DNA of 58,142 nucleotides from Eubacteriales bacterium (GCA_030531595.1 JAUNND010000005.1:1-58142), one strand, 5' to 3'; counted from the first letter of the stretch, positions 10,106 through 17,603 are shown. The notes: generated from the sequence alone by a model not told the origin. A program made the numbers and translations.

Positions 10106-10685
10106 TGTCTGACGCTCCTTTCATGTACTTCATCAGTAAAAATTCTGCATAGTGTTTTACTTCGGAAATAATCGCTTTCTCATCATCCGAAAAGATTTCG
10201 CCGATCTCCGAGCCGTCTTTTATAACTTTTATTCGGTGTTTTGGGGGCATTCCGTTGGCTTTTACATCATATTCGAGCATTTCTCCGTTTTCATCTAACT
10301 TTGTGTCCTCTAATTCAAATCCGATATCTGAAAACGAATACCCGTTTTCTTTCAGTATATCGCTTAAAATATGATCTCTCTCATACTCGTCAAAGGCTTT
10401 CTCAAAGGTTTCATCGTAGAATTTTTGCATATCAGAGGTGGTAGGGAAATCATCATATCCAAGCAAATATGCTGCACGATAACCAAACGCTTCCTCTATT
10501 TGTTCTGCTATTCCCATAGAAACAGGCTTTTTCCCTTTCTCAATAGCAGAGATAATCTGCTGCTGATAACCTATCTTTTCGGCAAATTTTTGCTGAGAAA
10601 GTCCTGTTTCTTTTCGTATTTCTTCAACTTTTTTCCCCATTTCTTCAAGCTGGCTTTGACTAAATTTGCTTTTTGGCCGTCCCAT
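10095..10685 (-). CDS. XRE-family repressor (CI-like)
   Basis: 196-residue regulator. The N-terminal HTH_3 domain spans residues about 14-70 (VEEIRKETGLSQQKFAEKIG, then QQQIISAIEKGKKPVS). The acidic C-terminal part has no serine-protease LexA/CI signature and no ImmA partner is nearby, so induction is not the standard RecA-stimulated self-cleavage. GAGGAGAT precedes ATG 10685. It is divergent from the replication genes; the intervening 150 bp hold palindromes and a strong rightward promoter, so it most likely keeps the element quiescent. Confidence 0.85.
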   Translation of the reverse strand: MGRPKSKFSQSQLEEMGKKVEEIRKETGLSQQKFAEKIGYQQQIISAIEKGKKPVSMGIAEQIEEAFGYRAAYLLGYDDFPTTSDMQKFYDETFEKAFDEYERDHILSDILKENGYSFSDIGFELEDTKLDENGEMLEYDVKANGMPPKHRIKVIKDGSEIGEIFSDDEKAIISEVKHYAEFLLMKYMKGASDNGE

Positions 10686-10706
10686 TGTTCAATCTCCTCA
10701 GAATGC

Positions 10707-10780
10707 AACTTTTATTAGAAGTTATTGATGTTGTTTCTTTATGTATTTTGACTTGACTTACTTCTAAAATGCGTTATAAT
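10707..10780 (+). promoter_or_regulatory. Rightward promoter with flanking operator palindromes
   Basis: TTGACT (10753-10758), 16-bp spacer, TATAAT (10775-10780) drive the replication genes. AACTT-N7-AAGTT (10707-10723) lies at the repressor side. TTAGAAGT (10715-10722) recurs inverted as ACTTCTAA at 10760-10767 inside the promoter spacer, as expected for operators of the divergent repressor. Confidence 0.6.
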
Positions 10781-10836
10781 AATAACACAACAACAACCAC
10801 AAACGCAAGCATTATTTTCAAGAGAGGTAAAAAAAC

Positions 10837-11004
10837 ATGACGACTGAACAGAAAGAGTTGGTTAAACAGGCGCGCAATGCGTATCTTCGACAGTGGAGAA
10901 AAAACAATCCTGAGAAGTATGAGGCAATCAAGGAAAGATACTGGCTGAAAAAGGCAGCCCAGTATGAAGGCGAGCGAAAGGAAGGTGAACGAAATGACGG
11001 CTAA
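10837..11004 (+). CDS. Small basic helical element protein
   Basis: 55 residues, highly charged (QARNAYLRQWRKNNPEKYEA). The YLRQWRKNNPEK-type motif recurs in small ORFs of clostridial phages and conjugative elements whose function is unknown. An AGAGAGG ribosome site lies upstream. It is the first gene after the rightward promoter and overlaps the next gene by 11 bp. No membrane segment or signal is present. Confidence 0.65.
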   Translation: MTTEQKELVKQARNAYLRQWRKNNPEKYEAIKERYWLKKAAQYEGERKEGERNDG

Positions 11005-11170
11005 AACTTCCCCGCTGAAGGCGATAAAAGCAAAGTGCCTTGATTGCATGGGCGGTCACAAGAAGGAAGTGAAGCTGTGTCCCTCTGTGGAGTGCCCTTT
11101 GTGGAATTTCCGCAACGGACATAAACCAAAGGTCACAGTTTTCAATCTGGACGCAGAAAACGGCGATTAA
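10994..11170 (+). CDS. Small zinc-ribbon-like element protein
   Basis: 58 residues with KAKCLDCMGGHKKEVKLCPS and VECPLWNFRNGH. The four cysteines (CxxC, then C-x5-C) and the KAIKAKCLDC opening match a small metal-binding family seen in phages and integrative elements near replication genes. Function is unknown. The start ATG 10994 lies within the end of the preceding gene (GAAATGACGG), implying translational coupling; an upstream in-frame ATG would overlap further and has no better ribosome site. Confidence 0.7.
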   Translation: MTAKTSPLKAIKAKCLDCMGGHKKEVKLCPSVECPLWNFRNGHKPKVTVFNLDAENGD

Positions 11171-11198
11171 ACGCACGTTTTCAAACGCATAAACAATA

Positions 11199-11221
11199 GG
11201 GGGGTATAATTTATATCCCCC
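11199..11221. other. G/C-run hairpin between small genes and HTH gene
   Basis: Six G, an AT-rich centre containing TATAAT, then five C form a bulged hairpin in the 109-bp gap before the next gene. It could be an attenuator or an operator-bearing promoter; neither is certain. Confidence 0.4.
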
Positions 11222-11279
11222 AAAACTACTGAGATAATAAAGCTGAAAATATGCCCCCTTTTTTGAGGTATTAGGAGAA

Positions 11280-11477
11280 ATGAATAGTAGAATTGATAGT
11301 ATAGATAAGAAATTAACATATAATATTTCAGAGACAGCAGAGGTTTTAGGAATATCAAGGCCGACAATGTATGAATTGCTCCACCGTGAGGATTTTCCCT
11401 CATTCAGGGTCGGGAAACGTGTTCTCGTTCCGGTGGACGCGTTGAAAAGATGGGTAGAAGAGCAGGTAAGGGGCTAA
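11280..11477 (+). CDS. Helix-turn-helix excisionase-like protein
   Basis: 65 residues forming a MerR/Xis-like HTH_17 domain: YNISETAEVLGISRPTMYEL, then DFPSFRVGKRVLVPVDALKRW, the standard pattern of excisionase-family DNA-binding proteins. Such proteins act as recombination directionality factors or as regulators of replication genes. TAGGAGAA precedes ATG 11280 closely. It ends 5 bp before the replisome organizer start. Confidence 0.8.
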   Translation: MNSRIDSIDKKLTYNISETAEVLGISRPTMYELLHREDFPSFRVGKRVLVPVDALKRWVEEQVRG

Positions 11478-11482
11478 AGATT

Positions 11483-12241
11483 ATGGCAAATATTCAGTGG
11501 GTAAAGTTATCGGTTGATATGTTCGATAATAAGAAAATTAAGCATTTGCGGCGGCTTCCCGACGGTGACAGCATCGTTTTGATATGGGTCATGCTACTGA
11601 CAATGGCGGGACGCTGCAACGCAAACGGATTGATTTTTCTTACCGAAAACATTCCGTATTCTCCGAAAATGCTTGCTGACGAGCTGGGAATTGAGGAAAA
11701 CACAGTAAAACTTGCACTTTCCACTTTCGAGCAGTTAAACATGATTGAACTGAATGACGGTTTTATCATGCTTCCCGGATGGTCAGAACATCAGAATATT
11801 GAGGGTATGGAGAAGATCAGAGAGCAAAACCGATTAAGGAAGCAAAAACAGCGTGAAAACCAAAAGCTTTTATCTGCTTCAAATGGCAGTAACGTGACAG
11901 GTCGCGTGATGTCACGTGACAGTCACGGAACAGATAAAGAAATAGAATTAGAAAAAGATATATACTCTTTTAATGCGGACAAGCCGCAGAAAAAAAGCAA
12001 AACGTTTGTTCCTCCAACATTGGAAGAGGTCACGCAGTACATTTCCGAAAAGAAGCTATCCGTTGACCCTCAGAGCTTTATTGACTACTTCGAGGCGGCA
12101 GACTGGCACGACTCCATAGGTCAGCCGGTACGAAACTGGAAACAGAAGCTTTTGACGTGGAACAAAGGAAGCTTCGGCACAGGGTATAAAGCTCCTGTTC
12201 CTGTTGAGCCGCAAGAGGTAAAGGGTGTTGTGCATTTATAA
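11483..12241 (+). CDS. Phage-type replisome organizer
   Basis: 252 residues. The N-terminal 115 residues match the phage replisome organizer domain (NIQWVKLSVDMFDNKKIKHL and LADELGIEENTVKLALSTF, a winged helix). A charged linker (residues about 118-165) is followed by a DnaD-like C-terminal part with YFEAADWHDSIGQPVRNWKQ, the motif that contacts the helicase or loader. It should bind the element origin and recruit the helicase encoded next. ATG 11483 has AAGGGG upstream. The linker coding DNA holds an origin-like repeat cluster (11893-11928). Confidence 0.85.
   Translation: MANIQWVKLSVDMFDNKKIKHLRRLPDGDSIVLIWVMLLTMAGRCNANGLIFLTENIPYSPKMLADELGIEENTVKLALSTFEQLNMIELNDGFIMLPGWSEHQNIEGMEKIREQNRLRKQKQRENQKLLSASNGSNVTGRVMSRDSHGTDKEIELEKDIYSFNADKPQKKSKTFVPPTLEEVTQYISEKKLSVDPQSFIDYFEAADWHDSIGQPVRNWKQKLLTWNKGSFGTGYKAPVPVEPQEVKGVVHL
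11893..11928 (+). other. Candidate replication origin inside the replisome organizer gene
   Basis: Four GTGAC/GTCAC motifs within 36 bp, including the perfect palindrome TGTCACGTGACA (11910-11921) and a direct repeat CGTGACAG (11893 and 11915, 22 bp apart). An AT-rich stretch follows at about 11935-11980. The position in the linker of an initiator gene recalls lambda ori within O. Confidence 0.5.
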
Positions 12242-12254
12242 GGGGGGGACTTTT

Positions 12255-13511
12255 TTGGAGAATATCTATTCAGCAGAAAATGCGCTTGTTGGTTCGATGC
12301 TCATTGACCCTGCTTGTATTGGTGAAATCGTCCATACTGTCACGGCGGATGATTTTCGGCAGGAGACGACAAGGAATATTTTTTCCACAGTACAAGCGCA
12401 ATATCTCAGCGGTCAAGCACTCGATCCCGTTATAATCGCGGAAAAACTGACGGAGAACGATAAGCAATTCATGGCCGAGTGCATGAGGATGACACCGACC
12501 GCAAACAATTTTGAGGCATATGCCGAGTTGGTAAAGAAGTCCGGGATGCTTCATAAGTTCCAAAAATTGGGGTTACAGCTCGCAGATACGACCGAGATCG
12601 AGCAATCGGAAAAGGTCGTAAGTGAGCTTAACTCTTTGTCTGCGGCAACACCACAAGGGACTTTTCAGACCGCACAGGAAGCGGCAAACTCTTTCATGGA
12701 CAATCTTGTCGAGCGGTTGGAGAATGGGGTAAAGTTCATTCCGTGGGGCTTACATCCGCTGGATGAGTTTATACCTACTCGACTAGGCAACTTCATCATC
12801 ATTGGGGCACGACCGTCAACCGGCAAATCTGCATTGGCTCTGCAATGCGCTCTGAATATGGCAAAGGCGGGTTATCGCGTTGGGTTCGTGTCGCTGGAAA
12901 TGGGAAACGAGGAAATTAACGAACGAATAATCGCCTATTTGTCTGGGGTATCTCTTGAGAAGCTTATACGTGGAAAAAACATATCTGACGAGGAATATAA
13001 GCGCATCAATGCGGCTTGTGAGGCTTTATACAAACTTCCTATTGGCTTTGATTATTCGTGCAGGACTGTGCAGCAGATACAGGCGCGGGCACGTTCTGAG
13101 CGCTGGGATGTGATATTCGTGGACTATATTCAGCTCATGGGCGGAAGCGGTAAAACTCGATATGAGGCAGTAACATCAATATCGCTGGAACTACAACAGT
13201 TTGCACACCGGAACAAAATTCTTACAATTGCCCTGTCACAGTTAAGCAGGCCTCAGACAACTGCTGACGGCAAAGAGCGAAAACCGACTGTAAAAGACCT
13301 TCGGGAAAGTGGACAGCTTGAACAGGATGCAGACGCTATAATTCTTATGTGTTTGGACGATGCTAACGATAAACTATCAGACCGATATGTTAATCTCGAC
13401 AAAAATAGGAATGGTATATGTTGCGATTTTAAGTTAACTTTTTACGGCGATATTCAGCGATTTACATATAAAAGGAGTGATAATTATGAATATAATTCAG
13501 CGTTTCAATAA
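12255..13511 (+). CDS. DnaB-type replicative helicase of the element
   Basis: 418-residue hexameric helicase. The N-terminal DnaB domain (SAENALVGSMLIDP) is followed by the RecA-type ATPase core with Walker A GARPSTGKSALALQ, Walker B DVIFVDYIQLM, the SQLSR sensor and DLRESGQLEQDADAIILM. Slightly shorter than chromosomal DnaB (about 440-470). TTG 12255 is taken as the start because AGGGGGGG lies about seven bases upstream; an ATG at 12225 overlaps the previous gene and lacks a site. With its own organizer and helicase the element could replicate autonomously after excision. Confidence 0.92.
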   Translation: MENIYSAENALVGSMLIDPACIGEIVHTVTADDFRQETTRNIFSTVQAQYLSGQALDPVIIAEKLTENDKQFMAECMRMTPTANNFEAYAELVKKSGMLHKFQKLGLQLADTTEIEQSEKVVSELNSLSAATPQGTFQTAQEAANSFMDNLVERLENGVKFIPWGLHPLDEFIPTRLGNFIIIGARPSTGKSALALQCALNMAKAGYRVGFVSLEMGNEEINERIIAYLSGVSLEKLIRGKNISDEEYKRINAACEALYKLPIGFDYSCRTVQQIQARARSERWDVIFVDYIQLMGGSGKTRYEAVTSISLELQQFAHRNKILTIALSQLSRPQTTADGKERKPTVKDLRESGQLEQDADAIILMCLDDANDKLSDRYVNLDKNRNGICCDFKLTFYGDIQRFTYKRSDNYEYNSAFQ

Positions 13512-13656
13512 TGGGGCTATTCTCTGGAAGATTGGTTATCCGACAGAAGAACAACGTGCCGTAATCCACAAATATAAGCTCATTTTTGTGATGAGGCCGC
13601 AGCGTGGGTGGCTCGGGTATGTCGATGATGCAAGCGATATAGAAAAGCTGGCATGA
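13486..13656 (+). CDS. Small hypothetical element protein
   Basis: 56 residues (IIQRFNNGAILWKIGYPTEE) overlapping the helicase 3' end by 26 bp. A strong AAAGGAGTGA site sits before ATG 13486. No known domain is recognised. It is the last plus-strand gene before a bidirectional terminator. Confidence 0.6.
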   Translation: MNIIQRFNNGAILWKIGYPTEEQRAVIHKYKLIFVMRPQRGWLGYVDDASDIEKLA

Positions 13657-13684
13657 AAAAAAGCAGGGTCTTCGCCCTGCTTTT
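13657..13684. terminator. Bidirectional terminator
   Basis: GCAGGG/CCCTGC stem flanked by an A-run on the left and TTTT on the right, between convergent genes. Confidence 0.8.
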
Positions 13685-13970
13685 ACTTCCTGCGTCCAAA
13701 TATCATTTCTCCTGGCTTTGCCATTACGACATCGCGCAAAAGGAACAATAAGTTATAATTGCTTTCTTTCCCTGCGCTATCATCTGCAAGAGCGGTTGCC
13801 GCTCTGCGGATAACATCAAGACTCCAAAAATCGCCCTGCTCTGTAAGGCGTTTTAAGCTATCTTCGATTTCTGCCCGCTGTGCTCTCTCGGTTCTCCGTG
13901 GCTTTATGCTCTCCTGCCTAAACTCTGAATAACCGCAGATTTCGCCGGTTTTATTGCTTATGCACGTCAT
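13683..13970 (-). CDS. Hypothetical element protein
   Basis: 95-residue soluble protein, charged in the centre (RRTERAQRAEIEDSLKRL). An AAAGGAG site lies upstream of ATG 13970. A single CISNKTGEICGY stretch at the N-terminus has two cysteines. No known family was recognised. It is convergent with the replication genes and in the same direction as the next ORF at 14096-14383, so both may form a separate leftward transcript. Confidence 0.6.
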   Translation of the reverse strand: MTCISNKTGEICGYSEFRQESIKPRRTERAQRAEIEDSLKRLTEQGDFWSLDVIRRAATALADDSAGKESNYNLLFLLRDVVMAKPGEMIFGRRK

Positions 13971-14095
13971 GATTTTTAGCTCCTTTTCTTGATTTATTGG
14001 AGCGGGTCAGTTATAATATTCCTGCCCGCTCCTGCGGTGCATTTCCTGTCTCTTGTCTGTTGCTTTTGGTCGGGTGTTCAGACAAGGGGCTTTTT

Positions 14096-14383
14096 TTATG
14101 CTGTCAATCTGTTCATCGTGAAGCGTGTTCCGGTGCTCTTGATGCTGAAAGCGGCGTAAAGGTCAGCGTGCGCTGCCTTGAAAGCCTTGCTGTCAAAACG
14201 GGTCGTGGTGGTGTTGTGCCACGTTGCACGCCATCCGGTACCGTTTAATTCTTCTGTGGTACTGTCTACCATAACGGTTTTCAGTTCGTCCTTTATCGCT
14301 TCGGCTTCCACTGTCAGAGCGTCGATTTGCTCCATAATGTCAAAATATGCGACTGCTCTTGCGTCAAGTTCGTTTCTGCTCAT
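14096..14383 (-). CDS. Conserved phage-type protein of unknown function
   Basis: 95 residues. The N-terminal half is an acidic helix (VAYFDIMEQIDALTVEAEAI); the C-terminal half has GWRATWHNTTTTRFDSKAFK and ends in GTRFTMNRLTA. This helix plus W-x-x-x-T-T-x-R-F-D arrangement recurs in uncharacterised phage early genes of clostridia. ATG 14383 has GGAGAT seven bases upstream; an earlier in-frame TTG is less likely. A TATAAT on the minus strand (14506-14511) with TAGACG 17 bp away could be its promoter. Confidence 0.65.
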   Translation of the reverse strand: MSRNELDARAVAYFDIMEQIDALTVEAEAIKDELKTVMVDSTTEELNGTGWRATWHNTTTTRFDSKAFKAAHADLYAAFSIKSTGTRFTMNRLTA

Positions 14384-14509
14384 TGGTTTAATCTCCAATC
14401 ATTTATTATTGTTTCGGAAGTCTGTACGGGGTCTGTGTCGTGGTCGTGTACTCCACATCGTTGCCGCCGTTTCCGTCCGCTTTGGGCTTCCTTAACTGTG
14501 ATTACATTA

Positions 14510-14596
14510 TACACAAATTATCTGTGTACGTCTATTCGCAATATGCACAAATTTCATGTGTATATTTTTAGCAGATTGCACACTTGTTTTCTGTGG
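14510..14596. promoter_or_regulatory. Three-site operator array between divergent promoters
   Basis: TACACA-N7-TGTGTA (14510-14528), TGCACA-N7-TGTGTA (14545-14562) and GCACA-N9-TGTGG (14578-14596) have centres 34 bp apart. Site 1 fills the spacer and touches the -10 of the leftward promoter (TAGACG-17-TATAAT). Site 3 straddles the -35 TTGTTT (14584-14589) of the rightward promoter (-10 TATATT 14607-14612). Confidence 0.6.
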
Positions 14597-14663
14597 TTAT
14601 TTATGCTATATTAAATGTATCGTGGGAGAGTTCCCATATATTCAGTAAAGGAGACGTTCTGCA

Positions 14664-14873
14664 ATGCCGATCAGATACAAGATTGATATAATGGCAGCAC
14701 TTAAAGAAAAGGGATATAGCAGTTATAAGCTAAGAAAAGAAAAGCTTCTCGGTGAGTCTACAATGACAGAGATTAGAAAAGGTCAGATTGTTTCCCTTGA
14801 AAATCTTACTCGGTTATGTAGGCTACTGGACTGTCAGCCTGGCGATATATTGGAATATGTGAAAAACGATTAA
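14664..14873 (+). CDS. Small XRE/Cro-type regulator
   Basis: 69-residue stand-alone HTH of the YozG-like group: KIDIMAALKEKGYSSYKLRK, ESTMTEIRKGQIVSLENLTR and the terminal CQPGDILEYV. It is a DNA-binding protein with no second domain. AAAGGAG precedes ATG 14664. The three evenly spaced palindromes directly upstream are probable binding sites, which would make it autoregulated and a second repressor alongside the CI-like protein at 10095-10685. Confidence 0.85.
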   Translation: MPIRYKIDIMAALKEKGYSSYKLRKEKLLGESTMTEIRKGQIVSLENLTRLCRLLDCQPGDILEYVKND

Positions 14874-14891
14874 TGATCGGCTGTTTCGCTG

Positions 14892-14921
14892 TTGACATTA
14901 TCATTGCTGCCGTGCTATATT
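14892..14921 (+). promoter_or_regulatory. Consensus promoter of candidate RNA
   Basis: TTGACA (14892-14897), 18-bp spacer, TATATT (14916-14921), only 19 bp after the XRE stop codon. Confidence 0.65.
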
Positions 14922-14927
14922 GTTTTC

Positions 14928-15024
14928 GGAGAAATTCTCCTCAGCAGTATTCGTCGCTACGTTTTCGGACGTTACACGTGGGGTCTTTGCGGCATCAACG
15001 GACGGCGAAGCTGCTGTTTTTTTT
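14928..15024 (+). ncRNA. Candidate structured small RNA of the element
   Basis: From the predicted start the transcript opens with GGAGAAATTCTCC (a 5-bp hairpin). CAGCAG (14942-14947) and CGTCG (14952-14956) then pair with CGGCG (15003-15007) and CTGCTG (15011-15016), closing a domain that holds an inner ACGT/ACGT hairpin. Eight T follow directly (15017-15024). Promoter, closed fold and terminator tract without a credible ORF suggest a regulatory RNA of about 97 nt. No known RNA family is recognised. Expression is untested. Confidence 0.5.
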
Positions 15025-15047
15025 CTATATACGCCGAAACAATAAAT

Positions 15048-15086
15048 AAGCAAGAGGCACCGTATAACGGAAAGTCTCTTGCTTTT
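15048..15086 (+). terminator. Terminator
   Basis: 9-bp stem AAGCAAGAG / CTCTTGCTT with a 19-base loop, then TTTT. Confidence 0.65.
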
Positions 15087-15244
15087 CTATTTACGTCCTC
15101 GCGCTGGGTGCAATAATCCCCGCCGCGGGTGCTTGCGTCCTCTGATATGCGTCTGATACTTTAGGTTTGAAAGAAGCCCCCGCCAGTATCGGAAAAAATA
15201 CGGGCGGGTCGTAATATATATATATTATAATTTACAGCCGTTCC

Positions 15245-15282
15245 AGACCTACCCCCAAGAAAAACAGGGGGCGGTCTTTTTA
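15245..15282 (+). terminator. Terminator
   Basis: AGACC-TA-CCCCC pairs with GGGGG-CG-GTCT across an A-rich loop, followed by TTTTTA. Confidence 0.75.
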
Positions 15283-15685
15283 ATAGGGTGGTATGTAAAA
15301 ATTATTATAGGATTATTATATGTTATTCACATAGTTAGAGTAGTCTAACTGCAATCAAAAGACACAGTTATCAAAACTTTTATTTAGTGAAAATGGTTTC
15401 GTTTGCTGTTCACACTACGAACTAAATAAATATATTATATATTATGCTATACAGTTTGTGCGATATTATATTCGTCGGCTATATTCTTCGCGTACACATG
15501 GAATAAAATGTAAAAAAACCTTTATTTTTTTCCCTTATTTATTCCCTTTAGAGAAATTACAGTAAAATATTTGAATTTACACCCATTAACATTTCAAGTA
15601 AAAACATATAGTTATCCCATAGAAAAATGCAAATAATTGAATATATTTTACTTGTATTTACATCTTGATTTTTCGCTCCTTTTAA
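15283..15685. other. AT-rich non-coding right end of the element
   Basis: About 400 bp with no credible gene: AT-rich, with the two right-end arm-type sites (15528-15548). The stretch 15087-15244 just before it is also non-coding and holds a CCCGCC/GGGCGGG hairpin at about 15176-15208. Confidence 0.6.
15528..15548 (+). promoter_or_regulatory. Candidate integrase arm-type sites, right end
   Basis: TTTTCCCTT at 15528 and TATTCCCTT at 15540, in the same orientation and with the same 12-bp pitch as at the left end, about 140-160 bp from attR. Confidence 0.5.
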
Positions 15686-15707
15686 TTCAAGTCCCGCCTC
15701 GCGCACT
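15686..15707 (+). repeat. Attachment site attR
   Basis: Exact 22-bp copy of the tRNA-Leu 3' end (same bases as 8737-8758). It is followed within 10 bp by the terminator that originally served the tRNA. Confidence 0.92.
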
Positions 15708-15716
15708 CTCAGAAAG

Positions 15717-15747
15717 AATCCCGCAATCGTTGAGATTGCGGGATTTT
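15717..15747 (+). terminator. Original tRNA-Leu terminator, displaced 7 kb
   Basis: 12-bp perfect stem AATCCCGCAATC / GATTGCGGGATT, 5-base loop, short T-run, 10 bp after attR. It stands where the tRNA terminator would be before insertion of the element. Confidence 0.8.
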
Positions 15748-17196
15748 CGTATAATTAAGCCGCGCCCTGTCCTCCGCCATGTCGTCGCTGAGAGGTATGT
15801 ACGTGTCAACGAGTATCGAGTACGCTATCTCCCTGCACCTGTCATATACCTCCTCCCACGTCATGCCTTCCCCGCTTGCGCCGTTCCCGACAATATAATC
15901 TCCCAGCTCCTGCAGATCGTGCGTGATCTTCTCTCTGTCCGCGCTGCTCTCAAACCTCGTGAGCAGCTCCTTAGCCAGCGCCTTCACGTCCTTCTCGCGC
16001 ACGGTCGCCGCTCTCGTTGTCCTCGTCTGACCCTTCCAGTATTCAACACGCTTTCTTAAAAGCTCGTTCTGCCGCCTCAGTGTGGCATAGCTCGCCTGCC
16101 TCCCCGCCGTCTCATACGCCGTGTCGTCGTCCGTTACGTCCCTGTCCGAGTAGCGGAATTGTTCATACGTTTCTCCGCGCTTCTCCGCCATTCGTTTTCT
16201 CGCCTGTTCCGTTTCAACATATCGTCCCGTGTCACTCTGGAAGCTCTCGTCATATACTCCGTTGCCTATCCATCCGCCGGACTCGATGTCTTCTATGTCA
16301 ATGCGGTTCGCCTTGATGAACTCGATATGAGTATAGCGTCTTCCTGTTTCCGCGTTTTCCGGCAGAGGTATTATGCTTCCGTCTGTCAGTCTGATAGCCG
16401 GTACACCGTCAAGCTGTGATATATCCTCGTTGAGATCAAGCGCAGGATATTTCTTCTGCAAGTCCCCGCTGTCCCTGTCCGAATTTTTCTGCTTGACACT
16501 CCCGCTCTGCTGTGGTATCTTTTCGGTGGCGACCTTATATCCACTTTCCGCATTGTTTAATGCGTGGGATGTATTGGTTGCCTTTTTTTGTCCCCATGCC
16601 ACCTCGTAAGCTTCGCGGCTGTTTTGCCATGCGGTTACAGGTTGGAGTGACTTTCTTCCTCTTGACACCAATTCTACGATGACGATGTTTCCGTTCTCTG
16701 TTTCTTTCCCTATGTATGCCCTGACGCTTCCGTCTTTACGTTTGTGAACATCTAACAGCTCGTCGTAATTGTCTATGTAATACGGTATGTTTTCGATTTG
16801 ATTTACTGTCAGCGGTATGTTCCTTTCATCGGTATCATCTTCAGCGTGGTCTTTCATGTGGGAAATGCGGTTGCTGTCAAGTTCAAGATAGTACCCCGCA
16901 ACATCGACATCCGGTGCTTCTGAAAGAATATCGTCCGCTAAATTTGTACCTATTCTCCCGTATCCTTTAACTTCATTTCTGATTTCTCCGTTTAAAGACT
17001 GATTTATAAAAGATTTGATCTCAACAGGGGAATACAGGAGCGGTGACTTCCCTTTTCTTATCTGCTCTTCCTTTAAGTCCCTGACGTGTTTTCGGTTTCC
17101 TGTTGACAAATATTCCGTCAGATCATCTTCTGTTAAAGGTGTGTTCTCTCTGCTCGACCATCGTGTCCCGCTCTGCTCAGTCTCCGTCCCGCTCGC

Positions 17197-17239
17197 CTCC
17201 CTCACTGAGGGAGGTGTCACGCCTTGCGTGACGGAGGGA
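17197..17239. repeat. Palindromic repeat inside the polyvalent remnant
   Basis: CTCCCTCACTGAGGGAGG followed by GTGTCACG / GCGTGACG and GAGGGAG forms nested hairpins. It reads through in frame as a linker (TPSVTQGVTPPSV). A purine/pyrimidine tract of repeated ACTCCTC-type units follows. Confidence 0.6.
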
Positions 17240-17603
17240 GTGCCGTTTTCACTCCTCACTCCTGACTCCTCACTGTTGAGCGTAGCCTTGACAAGCGCCC
17301 TGTCCCAGATGTCCTGCAGCTCGTCGGCAAACTCTCTCATAGCCACAGCCTCCGCGTGTCTCCTTGCATCCCTGGAGACCGCGGCTTTTATTTTTGCCGC
17401 GAACCTTCCGAGCCACTCGCCTATGCTCCTTGCAAGCTCCGGCTTCTCCTCCGCCATCATTACGGCAAAGCTGCTGTCGTCAAGCATCTCCTCGCAGGCA
17501 TCCGCTACTATCTCTTCAACCGCGTCCTCATAGCTCATGCCCGCAGGGTCTGAGGAGTTGGCGATCTTCCTTCTCGCCAGTGCCGCGATGTCGAAGTCCT
17601 TGC

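Larger units (their letters stand above)
8737..15707. mobile_element. 7-kb integrated element at tRNA-Leu (satellite- or plasmid-like)
   Basis: The element lies between two exact 22-bp copies of the tRNA-Leu 3' end, leaving the tRNA intact. Gene order from the tRNA: integrase and CI-like repressor on minus; then on plus two small proteins, an HTH/excisionase-like protein, a replisome organizer, a DnaB-type helicase and a 56-codon protein; two minus ORFs; and a small XRE regulator with a candidate RNA. No terminase, portal, capsid, relaxase or T4SS gene is present. Base composition is more AT-rich than the flanks. It resembles a minimal phage satellite or integrative plasmid; which of these cannot be decided from sequence alone. 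Confidence 0.9.

Noticed and set aside
12225-12254. ATG 12225 as the helicase start
   Set aside because: Lacks a ribosome site and overlaps the previous gene, whereas TTG 12255 has a strong one.
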